A DNA stretch of 64,000 bases from assembly GCF_029869925.1 (NCBI RefSeq), contig NZ_CP118605.1:496001-560000 (forward strand). Reading direction: 5' to 3'. This DNA comes from Microbulbifer bruguierae (GTDB lineage Bacteria; Pseudomonadota; Gammaproteobacteria; Pseudomonadales; Cellvibrionaceae). A model generated the notes under the pieces. The model had not been told where the DNA came from. It searched no databases and was given only the letters and a program-made list of their open reading frames with translations. Numbering within the stretch: position 1 is the stretch's first letter; every line of letters starts with the position of its first letter. Of the stretch, positions 10,052-21,173 are shown piece after piece. The translations under genes and the position numbers were made by a program.

Positions 10052-10327
10052 TCAGGATTTGGTGTTGAGCAGGTATTCCAGCAACGGGTTGCGGAACAGC
10101 ACGATCAGCGCGATGACCAGTACATAGATCGCCAGCGACTCGATCATGGCGAGGCCGATAAATAGCGTGCGCAGAATCGACTTCTCCGCCTCAGGTTGCC
10201 GCGCAATAGCCTCCAGTGCACTGCTGATGGCGCGCCCCATGGCGATCGCGGGTCCCAGTACGCCAATACCCATGCCGATCATCGCGGCGACGGTCGAAAG
10301 AGTCGCAAACCAGGACAGTTCATTCAT
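10052..10327 (-). CDS. atpE: N-type ATP synthase/ATPase c subunit (ring)
   Basis: This 91-residue hairpin has two membrane helices (about 8-35 and 53-77) joined by the polar loop ARQPEA. The ion-carrying carboxylate is E63 in helix 2 ([11 protein letters not shown]). Compared with Na+-binding c subunits such as that of Ilyobacter (Q32, E65, S66, T67, Y70), the helix-1 Gln position is M30 and the Thr is L65, while Glu, Ser and Tyr remain. This leaves an incomplete Na+ site, so proton use is at least as likely. The gene overlaps the end of the a-subunit gene by 8 bases. Confidence 0.95.
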   Translation of the reverse strand: MNELSWFATLSTVAAMIGMGIGVLGPAIAMGRAISSALEAIARQPEAEKSILRTLFIGLAMIESLAIYVLVIALIVLFRNPLLEYLLNTKS

Positions 10328-11009
10328 TGCGGGTTTCCTGCCTCAATTGTTGGGTTTGCAGCCCGCTGGCGATATAGATCAGCGCCAGCATGCCGAAAAT
10401 ATAGGCCTGCACCAGCCCCTCGATTACATGCAGCATCAGTATAGGAACCGGGGCGAGAAAACCCGCGACCAGCAGGATTAGCAGCGCGGCCATTTCCAGG
10501 CTCATGATGTTGCCGAACAGACGCACCGCCAGCGCCAGGGTGCGGGTGATTTCGCTCAGGATATGAAACGGCAGCAACACCGGCGTCGGCACCAGGTAGT
10601 GACGCAGATAGGCCTTCAGGCCCTGGTCGCGAATCCCGAACCAGTGCACCGACAGGAACACCAGGATGGCCAGCGCCGCCGTTGCCGACAGATCCCGCGT
10701 GGGCGAATGCACCCCGGGAATCAGGCCACACAGGTTGGCGACCACGAGGAAGATCCACAATGTGGCAATGAACGGCAGCAACAGCGACACATGGTTTGGC
10801 GCTACTGCCCGGATCGCCTCTTCGATGGTGGAGACAATCCCCTCCGCCACGGTTTGGGCGCGCCCTGGGCGCAGCAGAAGGTGCCGCGTTACCAGCCAGG
10901 CCACCAGCACAAGCACTGCCATGATCACCCAGGTGGTCACAACCGTGGTCGTTACCTTGAGCGGTCCGACTTGCAACAACACGGGAAATGACATGGTGTC
11001 GCCGTGCAT
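10320..11009 (-). CDS. atpB: N-type ATP synthase/ATPase a subunit
   Basis: This 229-residue integral membrane protein forms the ion path next to the c ring. The essential Arg is in the segment [16 protein letters not shown], and the C-terminal helix ([19 protein letters not shown]) matches the F-type a subunit. The start ATG at 11009 is 3 bases after the atpQ stop; an internal ATG at 10994 (MSFPVLLQ) is possible. In reported N-ATPase operons atpR lies between atpQ and atpB, but here there is no room for it. The rest of the operon follows with overlaps or short gaps. Confidence 0.94.
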   Translation of the reverse strand: MHGDTMSFPVLLQVGPLKVTTTVVTTWVIMAVLVLVAWLVTRHLLLRPGRAQTVAEGIVSTIEEAIRAVAPNHVSLLLPFIATLWIFLVVANLCGLIPGVHSPTRDLSATAALAILVFLSVHWFGIRDQGLKAYLRHYLVPTPVLLPFHILSEITRTLALAVRLFGNIMSLEMAALLILLVAGFLAPVPILMLHVIEGLVQAYIFGMLALIYIASGLQTQQLRQETRNE

Positions 11010-11012
11010 GCC

Positions 11013-11318
11013 CTATTCCCGTATCAACAGATAGACATTGACGGCGCCCACCACCACACCGAGAAAAATCAGGCTCAGGGTCCAGCGGGTCGAATAGCCT
11101 TCCACCAATCCATCCAGCCAGCGACCGAGATACGCGCCGCCCACCACCGGCAGTACGAACACCAGTCCCAGGGTGCCGATGTAGATGGTCTGTGCCAGCA
11201 GTGTTTCCCGTTCGCGCTCGGCCTGTTTCATCCGCTTGGCCTGGCGTTCCACGCGCTCGCTCAGTTTTTGATTGCGCTGTTTTAGGTCACGCTGTTTTTG
11301 ATCTGGATCGGTCGCCAT
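11013..11318 (-). CDS. atpQ: AtpZ/AtpI-like accessory subunit of the N-type ATPase (AtpQ)
   Basis: This 101-residue protein has a charged N-terminus (about 1-40, Lys/Arg/Glu/Gln) and two hydrophobic segments (about 43-67 and 77-98). The segment GGAYLGRWLD matches the AtpZ/AtpI family (putative F1F0-ATPase subunit), and AtpQ is the family member encoded in N-ATPase operons. Its exact role is unsettled; assembly of the c ring and cation uptake have both been suggested for the wider family. It lies 19 bases after the epsilon gene and 3 bases before atpB. Confidence 0.85.
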   Translation of the reverse strand: MATDPDQKQRDLKQRNQKLSERVERQAKRMKQAERERETLLAQTIYIGTLGLVFVLPVVGGAYLGRWLDGLVEGYSTRWTLSLIFLGVVVGAVNVYLLIRE

Positions 11319-11337
11319 CTCTGTGCCTGTTTCCCGC

Positions 11338-13151
<1,814 letters not shown>

Positions 13152-13294
13152 TCATAGGTTTCCTTCTAGAATAGAAGCAGTCCGCGACCCTGTAGCGCGC
13201 AATGTGGAATTGGCGCCTCATCTGCCGCCAGCGGTGCCCTACCCCGTCTCCATGCAGTGAAACGATAAAGTGAAATGGACAGCCAAAGGAACTG

Positions 13295-14035
13295 GTGTCC
13301 GCCATGAATAACGACATTCAACCAGGCACTGAACTGGCCGCGATACGCGCCGAGGGCCTGGCGAAAACCTACGGCAGCGGCGAATCCACCGTGTACGCGC
13401 TGCGCGGCGTGGACCTGGCAATTCCCCGCGGTGAAATGGTGGTGCTGCTGGGACCATCCGGCAGCGGCAAATCCACCCTGCTCAACATTCTCGGTGGACT
13501 CGATTCCCCCAGCGAGGGCCGGGTCTTTTTTGATCGGGATGAACTCACCGCGTTTGACGATCGCCACCTGACCCAGTTTCGCCGCGAGTACGTGGGCTTT
13601 GTGTTCCAGTTTTACAACCTGATCCCAAGCCTGACCGCGCGGGAAAATGTCGCGCTGGTGACGGAAATCGCACGCGACCCGATGACGCCGGAACAGGCGC
13701 TGGAACTGGTGGGACTGGGTAAGCGCATGGACCACTTCCCCGCACAATTATCTGGCGGTGAACAGCAACGGGTCGCCATCGCGCGCGCCATTGCCAAGCA
13801 ACCGCGGGTGTTGCTGTGCGATGAACCCACCGGCGCACTGGACAGCCAAACCGGCATCGTGGTGCTCGAAGCAATAGCACGGGTCAATCGCGAACTGGGC
13901 ACCACCACCATGGTCATCACCCACAATGCGGCCATCGCAAAAATGGCCGACCGCATTCTGAGCATGGCGGATGGGCGTATTCAGAATATCGAACAGAACA
14001 CGCACCCCTGTGCGCCCGCGGAACTGAGCTGGTAG
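13295..14035 (+). CDS. ABC exporter ATP-binding protein (MacB/LolD/DevA-like)
   Basis: This 246-residue protein has Walker A GPSGSGKS, signature LSGGEQQRV, Walker [13 protein letters not shown] and the H-loop in MVITHN, typical of the MacB/LolD/DevA class of ATPases that work with FtsX-type permeases. GTG 13295 is 4 bases after AAAGGA (13285-13290); ATG 13304 is 13 bases after it, so either start is possible. It is followed 7 bases later by the permease gene and then by a membrane-fusion protein gene, so the three form one exporter operon. The gene is divergent from the N-ATPase operon. Confidence 0.92.
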   Translation: MSAMNNDIQPGTELAAIRAEGLAKTYGSGESTVYALRGVDLAIPRGEMVVLLGPSGSGKSTLLNILGGLDSPSEGRVFFDRDELTAFDDRHLTQFRREYVGFVFQFYNLIPSLTARENVALVTEIARDPMTPEQALELVGLGKRMDHFPAQLSGGEQQRVAIARAIAKQPRVLLCDEPTGALDSQTGIVVLEAIARVNRELGTTTMVITHNAAIAKMADRILSMADGRIQNIEQNTHPCAPAELSW

Positions 14036-14042
14036 TCCGCCC

Positions 14043-16418
14043 GTGATCCAGTTTCTCGCCCCCCTCGACCGCAAACTGCTGCGCGATCTCTGGGCCATCA
14101 AGGGTCAGGCGCTGGCGATTGCCGTGGTGATTGGCTGCGGTGTGGGCATGTACCTGATGTCCAAGGGTATGCTCGCGTCCCTCGCCGATACCCGCGCCGC
14201 CTACTACGAGCGCTACCGTTTTGCGGATATCTGGGCACCGGTGAAGCGCGCCCCGGAAGCGCTGCTGGAACAGATTGCCGAACTGCCGGGCGTGCGCCGC
14301 GCGGAAACCCGTATCCGCGCCGGTGTGATTCTCGATGTGGAGGGTGCCGCTGCCCCTATTACCGGCGAGATTCAGTCCCTGCCGGCGATTCCCGGCCCGC
14401 ACATCAACGATTTCGTGCTGCGCCACGGGCGCTACCCGGACCCGGAGCGCGAAGAGGAGGTGCTGGCGCTGGAGGCGTTTGCCGAAGCCCACCAGCTCGA
14501 ACCCGGTGATCACCTCTACGCGATCCTCAATGGCACCAAGAAAAAACTCACCATTACCGGCCTGGTGCTGTCGCCGGAATATGTATACGCAATTTCCCCC
14601 GGCGAAATCGTGCCGGACAAAAAGCGCTTTGGTGTGCTGTGGATGAACCAGGAGGCCCTGGCCAACGCCTTCGACCTGGACGGCGCGTTCAACGAGGCGG
14701 TGCTGCTGGCGTCTCCCGGCGAGAATACCGATGCGCTGCTGGAAAAGCTGGACCTGTTGCTGAAACGCTACGGCGCCACCGGCGCCTACGGCCGTAACCA
14801 GCAGATCTCCGACCAGTTCCTGACCAATGAAATCCAGCAACTGGAAACCATGGGCCGGCTGTTGCCGCCCATTTTTCTGTTGGTCGCGGCATTCCTGCTC
14901 AATGTGGTGATCGGCCGGCTGGTGGATACGGAGCGGGAACAGATCGGGCTGTTGAAGGCGTTCGGCTACAACAACGGCGCGGTAGCGCGGCACTACCTGA
15001 AAATGATCGGCCTGGTGACGCTGCTCGGTATTGTTATCGGCATCGCCCTCGGGCTGTGGCTCGGCCACGGGTTGGCGCGCATGTACATGGACTATTTCAA
15101 ATTTCCCTTTCTGCTATTTCGCGCGCCGCCGGACGTCTATCTTGTGGGCATAGGGTTCAGTCTGCTGGTGGCGGCGGTCGGCACTTTCGGCGCGGTGCGG
15201 AGAGTCGTGCGGCTGGACCCGGCGGTGGCGATGGTGCCGCCACCGCCGCCGGACTACAGCCGCTCGGCACTCTGGTTGGAGCGGATGACCGGCTGGATTG
15301 ACCAGCCGTCGCGCATGATTTTGCGGCACCTGTACCGCTGGCCGCGGCGCGCGGCGATGACCAGCGTCGGCATCGCCATGTCCATGGGACTGTTGATTGG
15401 TTCGAGTTTTTCCCTGGACGCGATGCTGTATATGGTGGACATCAGTTTCAATGTCATCGACCGCCAGGATGTGACGGTGAACTTCGTCGAGCCGCGCAAT
15501 GTGCGTGCGGTTCAGGATGTTCTCCATGCACCGGGAGCCATGTATGTTGAACCCTTCCGTGCGATTCCGGTGGTACTGCGCAACGGCACCAACAGTCGCC
15601 GTGAAGCGATCATCGGCCTGCAGCCCAATGCAGAACTGAGCCGCGTGGTGGACACCGACCTGCGCCCGGTGCCACTGCCGGGTTACGGTATCGTACTCTC
15701 GGACAAGCTGGCGGAATTGCTGGATATTCGCACCGGCGAATTCCTGCGGCTGGAAGTGCGTACCGGGCGGCGCCCGGAACTGGATGTAGTGGTCAGCGGC
15801 ATTGTAAAAACCTATATGGGCACCGCCGCCTACATGGACCTGGACGTGATGAACCGGATATTGAAAGACGATATTGCGATTTCCGGCACCTATTTACTGG
15901 TGGACCCGGATCTTACCGACGAGTTTTACCAGGCATTGAAAAATACCCCGGTGGTGGCCGGTGTCAGCCTGCAGGAGCAGGCCCAGGACGCCTTTTATGA
16001 AACCCTGCAGGAGAGCCTCGGCACCTTTGTGTTTTTCAATACGTTATTTGCGGGCCTGATTGCACTGGGGGTGGTGTACAACAGCGCGCGCATTTCCCTG
16101 TCCGAACGCGGCCGTGAGCTGGCGAGCCTGCGCGTGCTCGGCCTCACCCGCGGCGAAGTCTCCTACATCCTGCTCGGGGAGCTCGCGCTGCTTACGCTGC
16201 TCGCCCTGCCGCTCGGTGCTCTGCTCGGCTACCTGTTGGCGTGGACGCTGGTGCAATCGTTCAATACCGAACTGTTCCGTATTCCCCTGATCATCAGCTC
16301 TTCCACTTACGGCTACGCCGCGCTGGTGGTGCTGCTCTCCGCTGCGGCCTCGGGCCTGCTGGTACACCGGCGCATCCAGCAACTGGATCTTGTTGCCGTA
16401 CTCAAGACGCGGGAGTGA
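14043..16418 (+). CDS. ABC exporter permease with two FtsX-like domains
   Basis: This 791-residue membrane protein has an N-terminal anchor helix (about 25-45), a large periplasmic domain (about 50-275), three helices (about 280-390), a second anchor and periplasmic domain, and three C-terminal helices. This duplicated FtsX layout is that of DevC/LolE-like and related permeases. The start is GTG, 7 bases after the ATPase stop. Substrate is unknown. With the adaptor gene that follows by one base it probably forms a mechanotransmission-type exporter reaching a TolC-like channel encoded elsewhere. Confidence 0.88.
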   Translation: MIQFLAPLDRKLLRDLWAIKGQALAIAVVIGCGVGMYLMSKGMLASLADTRAAYYERYRFADIWAPVKRAPEALLEQIAELPGVRRAETRIRAGVILDVEGAAAPITGEIQSLPAIPGPHINDFVLRHGRYPDPEREEEVLALEAFAEAHQLEPGDHLYAILNGTKKKLTITGLVLSPEYVYAISPGEIVPDKKRFGVLWMNQEALANAFDLDGAFNEAVLLASPGENTDALLEKLDLLLKRYGATGAYGRNQQISDQFLTNEIQQLETMGRLLPPIFLLVAAFLLNVVIGRLVDTEREQIGLLKAFGYNNGAVARHYLKMIGLVTLLGIVIGIALGLWLGHGLARMYMDYFKFPFLLFRAPPDVYLVGIGFSLLVAAVGTFGAVRRVVRLDPAVAMVPPPPPDYSRSALWLERMTGWIDQPSRMILRHLYRWPRRAAMTSVGIAMSMGLLIGSSFSLDAMLYMVDISFNVIDRQDVTVNFVEPRNVRAVQDVLHAPGAMYVEPFRAIPVVLRNGTNSRREAIIGLQPNAELSRVVDTDLRPVPLPGYGIVLSDKLAELLDIRTGEFLRLEVRTGRRPELDVVVSGIVKTYMGTAAYMDLDVMNRILKDDIAISGTYLLVDPDLTDEFYQALKNTPVVAGVSLQEQAQDAFYETLQESLGTFVFFNTLFAGLIALGVVYNSARISLSERGRELASLRVLGLTRGEVSYILLGELALLTLLALPLGALLGYLLAWTLVQSFNTELFRIPLIISSSTYGYAALVVLLSAAASGLLVHRRIQQLDLVAVLKTRE

Positions 16419-16419
16419 T

Positions 16420-17634
16420 ATGGGGCGGACACTGTTCAAGCGTATCGTCGGAACCATACTGCTCGCGGGACTCGCGGTCTTTCTGGTTTATGCCTTTATG
16501 CCCAAGCCCGTGCCGGTGGATATGGACCAGGTGAGCCGTGGCCCCATGCAGCTGGCAGTCAGCGACGAAGGCTATACCAGAGTGCACGATGTGTTTGTGC
16601 TCTCTGCGCCGGTCACCGGTTACCTGCTGCGTATTCAGAGTGACGTGGGCGACACCGTCAAGGCCGGCACTACCACCCTCGCCGAACTGCTGCCTACCCA
16701 TCCGCAATTTCTTGACGAACGCAGCCGCAACCAGGCGGAAGCCGCCATCCGCAGCGCCCAGGCGGCACTGAAACTGTCCGAGGCGGAACGCCGCGATGCA
16801 GAGGCCAAACTGGCGTTTGCCGAGGCGGATGCCAAGCGCGCGCGGAAACTGGCCGGAAAAGGCTATATCTCCAAAGTCGAGCTGGAGCGCACCGAACTCG
16901 CCCTCGATAGCGCCAAGGCCGCGCTGGATACCGCACGCGCCGCGGAACATGTCAGCGAGAGTGACCTGGACAATGCCCGTGCGGCGTTGATTGCCCCCCA
17001 GCGCGGCGCCCCCAAGCTGGACGACGGCAATCTGGTCAAGGTCACGGCGCCGGTGGGTGGCCAGGTGCTGCAACTGTTACAGGAGAGCGAACGGGTGGTG
17101 GCTGTCGGCACACCGCTGCTGGAAATCGGTAATCCAGGTCAATTGGAAATCGTCATCGATCTGTTGTCACGGGATGCGGTGAAGGTGGAGCCCGGGGCAT
17201 CGGTCGCGATCACCGCCTGGGGTGGCGACAAAACCCTGCACGGGCGCGTGCGATTGGTAGAGCCCTACGGTTTTACCAAGATTTCTGCGCTGGGGATCGA
17301 GGAGCAACGGGTCAATGTGATCGTCGACTTCATCGATCCAAGGGAAGAATGGTCTCGGCTCGGCCACGGTTATCGCGTGGACGCCGCCATCGAAATCTGG
17401 CGCGCGGACGATGTGGTACAGGTTCCCACCGGTGCCCTGTTTCGCCATCAAAAGGCGTGGGCGGTATTCAGGGTAGTCGCGGATCATGCGGTGCAGACAG
17501 AAGTTGAAATTGGTCACAATAACGGACGGATGGCAGAGATTCTGGCTGGAATCACGCCTGGCGAAACGATCGTCTTGCACCCCAGTGAACGGATTGCGGA
17601 TGGCGTAAAACTTGCCCGGCGGACGACGCAATGA
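16420..17634 (+). CDS. HlyD/MacA-family periplasmic adaptor (membrane-fusion protein)
   Basis: This 404-residue protein starts at ATG 16420, one base after the permease stop; the open frame extends upstream inside the permease gene but that part is not likely to be used. One N-terminal anchor helix (about 9-25) is followed by the lipoyl-like half (ISVP region near VLSAPVTGYLLRI), an alpha-helical hairpin rich in Ala, Glu and Lys (about 90-185), the second lipoyl half and beta-barrel domain. It links the ABC permease to an outer-membrane channel. No channel gene is present nearby. Confidence 0.9.
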   Translation: MGRTLFKRIVGTILLAGLAVFLVYAFMPKPVPVDMDQVSRGPMQLAVSDEGYTRVHDVFVLSAPVTGYLLRIQSDVGDTVKAGTTTLAELLPTHPQFLDERSRNQAEAAIRSAQAALKLSEAERRDAEAKLAFAEADAKRARKLAGKGYISKVELERTELALDSAKAALDTARAAEHVSESDLDNARAALIAPQRGAPKLDDGNLVKVTAPVGGQVLQLLQESERVVAVGTPLLEIGNPGQLEIVIDLLSRDAVKVEPGASVAITAWGGDKTLHGRVRLVEPYGFTKISALGIEEQRVNVIVDFIDPREEWSRLGHGYRVDAAIEIWRADDVVQVPTGALFRHQKAWAVFRVVADHAVQTEVEIGHNNGRMAEILAGITPGETIVLHPSERIADGVKLARRTTQ

Positions 17635-17694
17635 GACTATGCTTCTCTCGCCCCATCTGATACCGCACTACCGATTTAGCCCGTTGGATTTTCC

Positions 17695-18552
17695 ATGCCC
17701 ACCGAATTACTGACAACGCTGGCAGACAACAAACTCATCCTCAGTCTGCTCTTGGTCACCACCATTTTTTTACTGCGCTTCTTGCTGACCACGCTGATGA
17801 GGAAATCCAGCTGGCCGCGGCAGGATATCCGTCGACGGGTGCACATGGTGCACAATTTCACCAACCTGGCACTGGTTATCGGTCTGTTTGCTGTCTGGGT
17901 GTCCGAGCTCCGGGATTTTGCACTGTCTATTGCCGCCTTCTCGGTAGCCATTGTCGTGGCTCTGCGGGATGCGGTTCAGTGTCTTGTGGGCGGCATCTAC
18001 CAGGCCAGTATGCGCTCCTTTACCATCGGTGACTGGGTAAAAATCGGCGACCAGTTTGGCGAGGTTATCGACAACAACTGGTTTAGTACGACCCTGCTGG
18101 AAATTGATCCCCACGGGCTCGGCAACGGCTATACCGGTACCACCCTTTATGTGCCAAATGGTGTGTTCTTTTCGCAGTCCGTTAAAAATCTCAACTTTAT
18201 GCGCCGCTATATCGAACACACATTTTCCATTACCCGGGAAAACAAGGGGGAGAACCCCTTTGTGATCAAGCAGTACATCACCGGCCGCGTGCTGGAGTAC
18301 TGTGAATCCTTCAAAGATGTGGCGGAGCGCTACTGCAAACTAATTGAAAGTCGAATGGGCGTTGACCTGGCTGGGACAGAGCCCAAAGTAAAAATCACAA
18401 CCAGTGAATTGGGACACAATGTACTGACGATTACGCTGTTTTGCCCCCGTGAGGAAGCAACCGAAATCGAGCAGAAAGTGACCGAGGACTTTTACCGCTT
18501 CTGGTATGGCAAGGATGGCAATTCGGATTTCGCGGAAAGCGCAAAGGCCTGA
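17695..18552 (+). CDS. MscS-family mechanosensitive ion channel
   Basis: This 285-residue inner-membrane protein has three hydrophobic segments (about 13-32, 53-72, 77-110). The pore-lining segment reads SIAAFSVAIVVALRDAVQCLVGG, here around residues 81-103, followed by the beta domain (FTIGDWVKIGDQFGEV) and an alpha/beta C-terminal part. It should open under membrane tension on osmotic downshift. It lies 60 bases after the exporter operon on the same strand and may be transcribed separately. It is convergent with the anti-sigma gene. Confidence 0.88.
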   Translation: MPTELLTTLADNKLILSLLLVTTIFLLRFLLTTLMRKSSWPRQDIRRRVHMVHNFTNLALVIGLFAVWVSELRDFALSIAAFSVAIVVALRDAVQCLVGGIYQASMRSFTIGDWVKIGDQFGEVIDNNWFSTTLLEIDPHGLGNGYTGTTLYVPNGVFFSQSVKNLNFMRRYIEHTFSITRENKGENPFVIKQYITGRVLEYCESFKDVAERYCKLIESRMGVDLAGTEPKVKITTSELGHNVLTITLFCPREEATEIEQKVTEDFYRFWYGKDGNSDFAESAKA

Positions 18553-18589
18553 TACCGGCCCATCAGTCCCTCTTGTTATCGGACGGCAT

Positions 18590-18808
18590 TCAAGGTTCGT
18601 TTTTGTCACCGGCATTATGATCCGTTGAGGCCCGCGCTTTGGAATAGCTTTTGGAGAAGCTTCGAAGCGCGGTCATCTGGTCCCCAAAATTGCGGCAACC
18701 ACGGCACACCATGATATGGATTTTCAGAGCCATCTGTTCTTTGCGGCTCAAAGTGCGCTCCTGGCGTTCAGACAGCAGTCGAGTGGCCTGTTTACAATTC
18801 ATCCTCAA
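18590..18808 (-). CDS. Anti-sigma factor of the zf-HC2 type (short, soluble)
   Basis: This 72-residue protein carries the zinc-binding pattern of ZAS anti-sigma factors: Cys5 near the N-terminus and HIMVCRGC around residues 31-38 (His-x3-Cys-x2-Cys). There is no membrane segment, so it should be cytoplasmic. Its ATG overlaps the stop codon of the sigma factor gene upstream (ATGA, 18805-18808), the normal arrangement for a cognate sigma/anti-sigma pair. The zinc cysteines suggest a possible redox or metal response, but that is inference. Confidence 0.82.
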   Translation of the reverse strand: MRMNCKQATRLLSERQERTLSRKEQMALKIHIMVCRGCRNFGDQMTALRSFSKSYSKARASTDHNAGDKNEP

Positions 18809-19446
18809 GGTCCCTCTCTCGGCACATCAAACCAGTTATTTTCCAGGCACTCCCGCAATCGCATGCGGGCACGATACAGAATCACGTGCAGGTTGCTTGT
18901 GGTCAGCGCCAGCTGCTCACATATTTCTTCTGATTCCAACTCGACAAATTCCCGCATCATGAAGACCCGCGCTTGTTTTTCGGGGAGGCCATTCAGACAG
19001 GCGTCGAACACCCGCCAGAAATGCTCACTTTGAACCCCCCCTTGCGGACCGTTCCAGCTACTCGGTCTTTCAGCGCTGTGCCAGTGGCCATTGGACTTGA
19101 ATAGGCTGTCCATAAACTGCTGTTCCCGCTGCTCGTCATCCGCAAGTTCACTGGTCACGATGATCCTCTGACGATACCGGAGGGCATCAACGATTTTGTA
19201 CTTGAGGATGGAAAACACCCAGGTTTTCAGCGCCGATTTGCGTGCGAATGAACCAACATTTTTCATTGCCCCGGCCAAAGCCTCCTGCACAACGTCTTCC
19301 GCCTGATCGTCATCCTGTAATTGCAGGCGCGCAAATTTGACCATCTGGCGACGCAGCTCTTGCAGAAACTGGGAATCAGCCAGTAGTTCCGATGCGCTCG
19401 TGGGGTTATCGGGACCTTGCTGGGCAGAAGTGGGAGCATAATTCAT
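18805..19446 (-). CDS. ECF-type RNA polymerase sigma factor
   Basis: This 213-residue protein has sigma region 2 (about 30-100, with DDDQAEDVVQEALAGAMKN and the LKTWVFSILKYKIVDALR helix, about residues 45-90) and region 4 (about 140-200, with the helix-turn-helix LESEEICEQLALTTSNLHV). A linker of about 45 residues rich in Ser, Gly and Trp separates them. It would direct RNA polymerase to its own set of promoters and be held by the anti-sigma factor encoded just downstream. Which regulon it controls cannot be read from the window. Confidence 0.9.
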   Translation of the reverse strand: MNYAPTSAQQGPDNPTSASELLADSQFLQELRRQMVKFARLQLQDDDQAEDVVQEALAGAMKNVGSFARKSALKTWVFSILKYKIVDALRYRQRIIVTSELADDEQREQQFMDSLFKSNGHWHSAERPSSWNGPQGGVQSEHFWRVFDACLNGLPEKQARVFMMREFVELESEEICEQLALTTSNLHVILYRARMRLRECLENNWFDVPREGP

Positions 19447-19576
19447 GAACGGTTCGCTCGAAGACAGCGGATTCTAAATGTATCTTTTTGAGTCGGATTT
19501 TACGCACAATTCTTACACCGATCTAAGGTCACTTTGCCGTTTGCAAGATATCTGCCTCGTCTCACCCGGCCCAAAG

Positions 19577-19630
19577 ACTCTCGCTAGAGAGTAAGGTTGC
19601 GCAAGCTCGCCATATATTCGACTATATGGC
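19577..19630. promoter_or_regulatory. modABC control region with ModE-like dyad
   Basis: Two perfect inverted repeats lie just upstream of modA. The first is ACTCTC-GCTA-GAGAGT (19577-19592). The second has arms GCCATATA (19609-19616) and TATATGGC (19623-19630) around the 6-base spacer TTCGAC. The second resembles the TATATA-spacer-TATATA core of ModE sites, where molybdate-bound ModE represses mod operons. A possible -10 element TATATT falls inside it. No modE gene is in the window. Confidence 0.6.
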
Positions 19631-19680
19631 CGGGAAATTTCGCACAGTTTATTGTTTTTGGTAACGCATTGGAGAAGTTC

Positions 19681-20481
19681 TTGGGCATTGTTCAGGCAAT
19701 CAACGTCGCTCGGGCCGGCCTGCTGCTCATGATTTCATCACTTGCGGTATTTTCTTTGGGTACGGCGCGCGCAGAAGAGTTGACTGTGGCTGTCGCCTCC
19801 AATTTCACCGCCCCCATGAAAGAAATTGCGGCACGGTTTGAAGCCAATAGCGATCATAGGGTAAAACTGGCGTTTGGCTCTTCCGGCAAGTTTTTCGCCC
19901 AGATCAGCCATGGGGCGCCCTATCAGGCGTTTTTTTCTGCCGATCAAAGCAAGCCAGCGAGACTGGTTGAGCTGGGACTGGCCAGGGCCGACAGCCGATT
20001 TACTTATGCCGAGGGGCAACTGGCGCTCTGGTCCGCCAAACCCGATTTTGTCGACCCCCACGGCGAAGTCCTAAAACGCCAACAGTTCAAACGGCTGGCT
20101 TTCGCCAATCCCAAACTGGCGCCTTATGGTGTAGCCGCGGTGGAGGTGCTGGAGCGTTTGAATTTGCTGGAGCAAACCCGTGGACGCTGGGTACAGGGTG
20201 AAAATATTTCTCAGACTTACCAGTTTATCGCCAGCGGCAATGCCGAGCTCGGTTTTGTGGCACTGTCCCAGATTCAGCACGACGACACGATCAAGCGCGG
20301 CTCAGCGTGGATTCTTCCCCGGAACCTGTACAACCCTATCCGCCAGGACGCGGTAATTTTGCGCGAAGGGGCGAAAGTGTCGGCGTTGGCGGACTTCTGG
20401 CAGTTTCTACAAAGTGCGGAGGCACGGGCAATTATCCAATCCTACGGCTACACCCCCGAATCCGGTAACGGTACGGAATAA
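19681..20481 (+). CDS. modA: Molybdate ABC transporter substrate-binding protein
   Basis: This periplasmic protein binds molybdate/tungstate for the ModBC importer. Chosen start is TTG 19681, because GGAGAAG (19671-19677) lies 6 bases before it and the product (266 residues) then begins with a good signal peptide (about 1-32, ending GTARA before EELTV). The frame also opens at TTG 19597, inside the operator region, and has an ATG at 19729 which would give a short signal peptide. The mature part has the family segments VAVASNFTAPMKEIA, GSSGKFFAQI and FFSADQSKP. Confidence 0.9.
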   Translation: MGIVQAINVARAGLLLMISSLAVFSLGTARAEELTVAVASNFTAPMKEIAARFEANSDHRVKLAFGSSGKFFAQISHGAPYQAFFSADQSKPARLVELGLARADSRFTYAEGQLALWSAKPDFVDPHGEVLKRQQFKRLAFANPKLAPYGVAAVEVLERLNLLEQTRGRWVQGENISQTYQFIASGNAELGFVALSQIQHDDTIKRGSAWILPRNLYNPIRQDAVILREGAKVSALADFWQFLQSAEARAIIQSYGYTPESGNGTE

Positions 20482-20483
20482 CG

Positions 20484-21173
20484 ATGATTGATGACACCGA
20501 CCTTGGGGCGATATGGCTGACATTGCGATTGGCAACTACCGTCACACTTCTATTGCTGGTTTTGGGAACCCCCCTGGCACTTTGGCTGGCGCGCACCCGC
20601 TCGATATTCAGAGGACCCGTGAGTGCCATCGTTGCCCTACCGCTGGTGTTGCCACCGACGGTACTGGGTTTCTATTTGCTGGTATTTATGGGCCCCGACG
20701 GGCCGATGGGTAAATTCACTGAAAGTCTGGGGCTCGGTACCCTGCCCTTCACATTTTGGGGACTGGTGATTGCCTCCCTGATCTATTCCCTGCCTTTTGT
20801 AGTGCAACCAATTCAGAACGCCATCGAGTCCCAGGGCCCAAGGCCATCGGAAGTAGCGGCGACGCTGCGTGCAGGCCCCTGGGATAGCTTCTGGCACGTT
20901 ACACTGCCGCTGGCCAAGCCCGGGATAGTCACTGCCGCTGTCCTCGGATTTGCACACACGGTTGGTGAATTCGGTGTGGTATTGATGATTGGTGGCAATA
21001 TTCCCGGTGAAACCCGTGTAATTTCCGTCCAGATCTACGACCACGTTGAGGCCTTGGAATACACCCAGGCCCACTGGCTTTCAGTGTTGATGATTAGTTT
21101 TTCGTTCTGCGTACTTCTAGTGCTCTATTTGTTGCGGCAACGTAAATCCGCAACGGACTTACGCTATGTCTAG
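20484..21173 (+). CDS. modB: Molybdate ABC transporter permease
   Basis: This 229-residue inner-membrane protein has about five hydrophobic segments and the binding-protein-dependent permease loop (EVAATLRAGPWDSFWHVTLP, about residues 131-150) that docks on the ATPase. The segment ALPLVLPPTVLGFYLL is typical of ModB. The ATG is 2 bases after the modA stop, and the 3' end overlaps modC by 8 bases, so the three genes are translationally coupled. Confidence 0.94.
   Translation: MIDDTDLGAIWLTLRLATTVTLLLLVLGTPLALWLARTRSIFRGPVSAIVALPLVLPPTVLGFYLLVFMGPDGPMGKFTESLGLGTLPFTFWGLVIASLIYSLPFVVQPIQNAIESQGPRPSEVAATLRAGPWDSFWHVTLPLAKPGIVTAAVLGFAHTVGEFGVVLMIGGNIPGETRVISVQIYDHVEALEYTQAHWLSVLMISFSFCVLLVLYLLRQRKSATDLRYV

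Noticed and set aside
13917..15068. 383-codon minus-strand frame opposite the ABC permease gene
   Set aside because: Gln/His/Arg-rich composition typical of an antisense shadow, without any domain.
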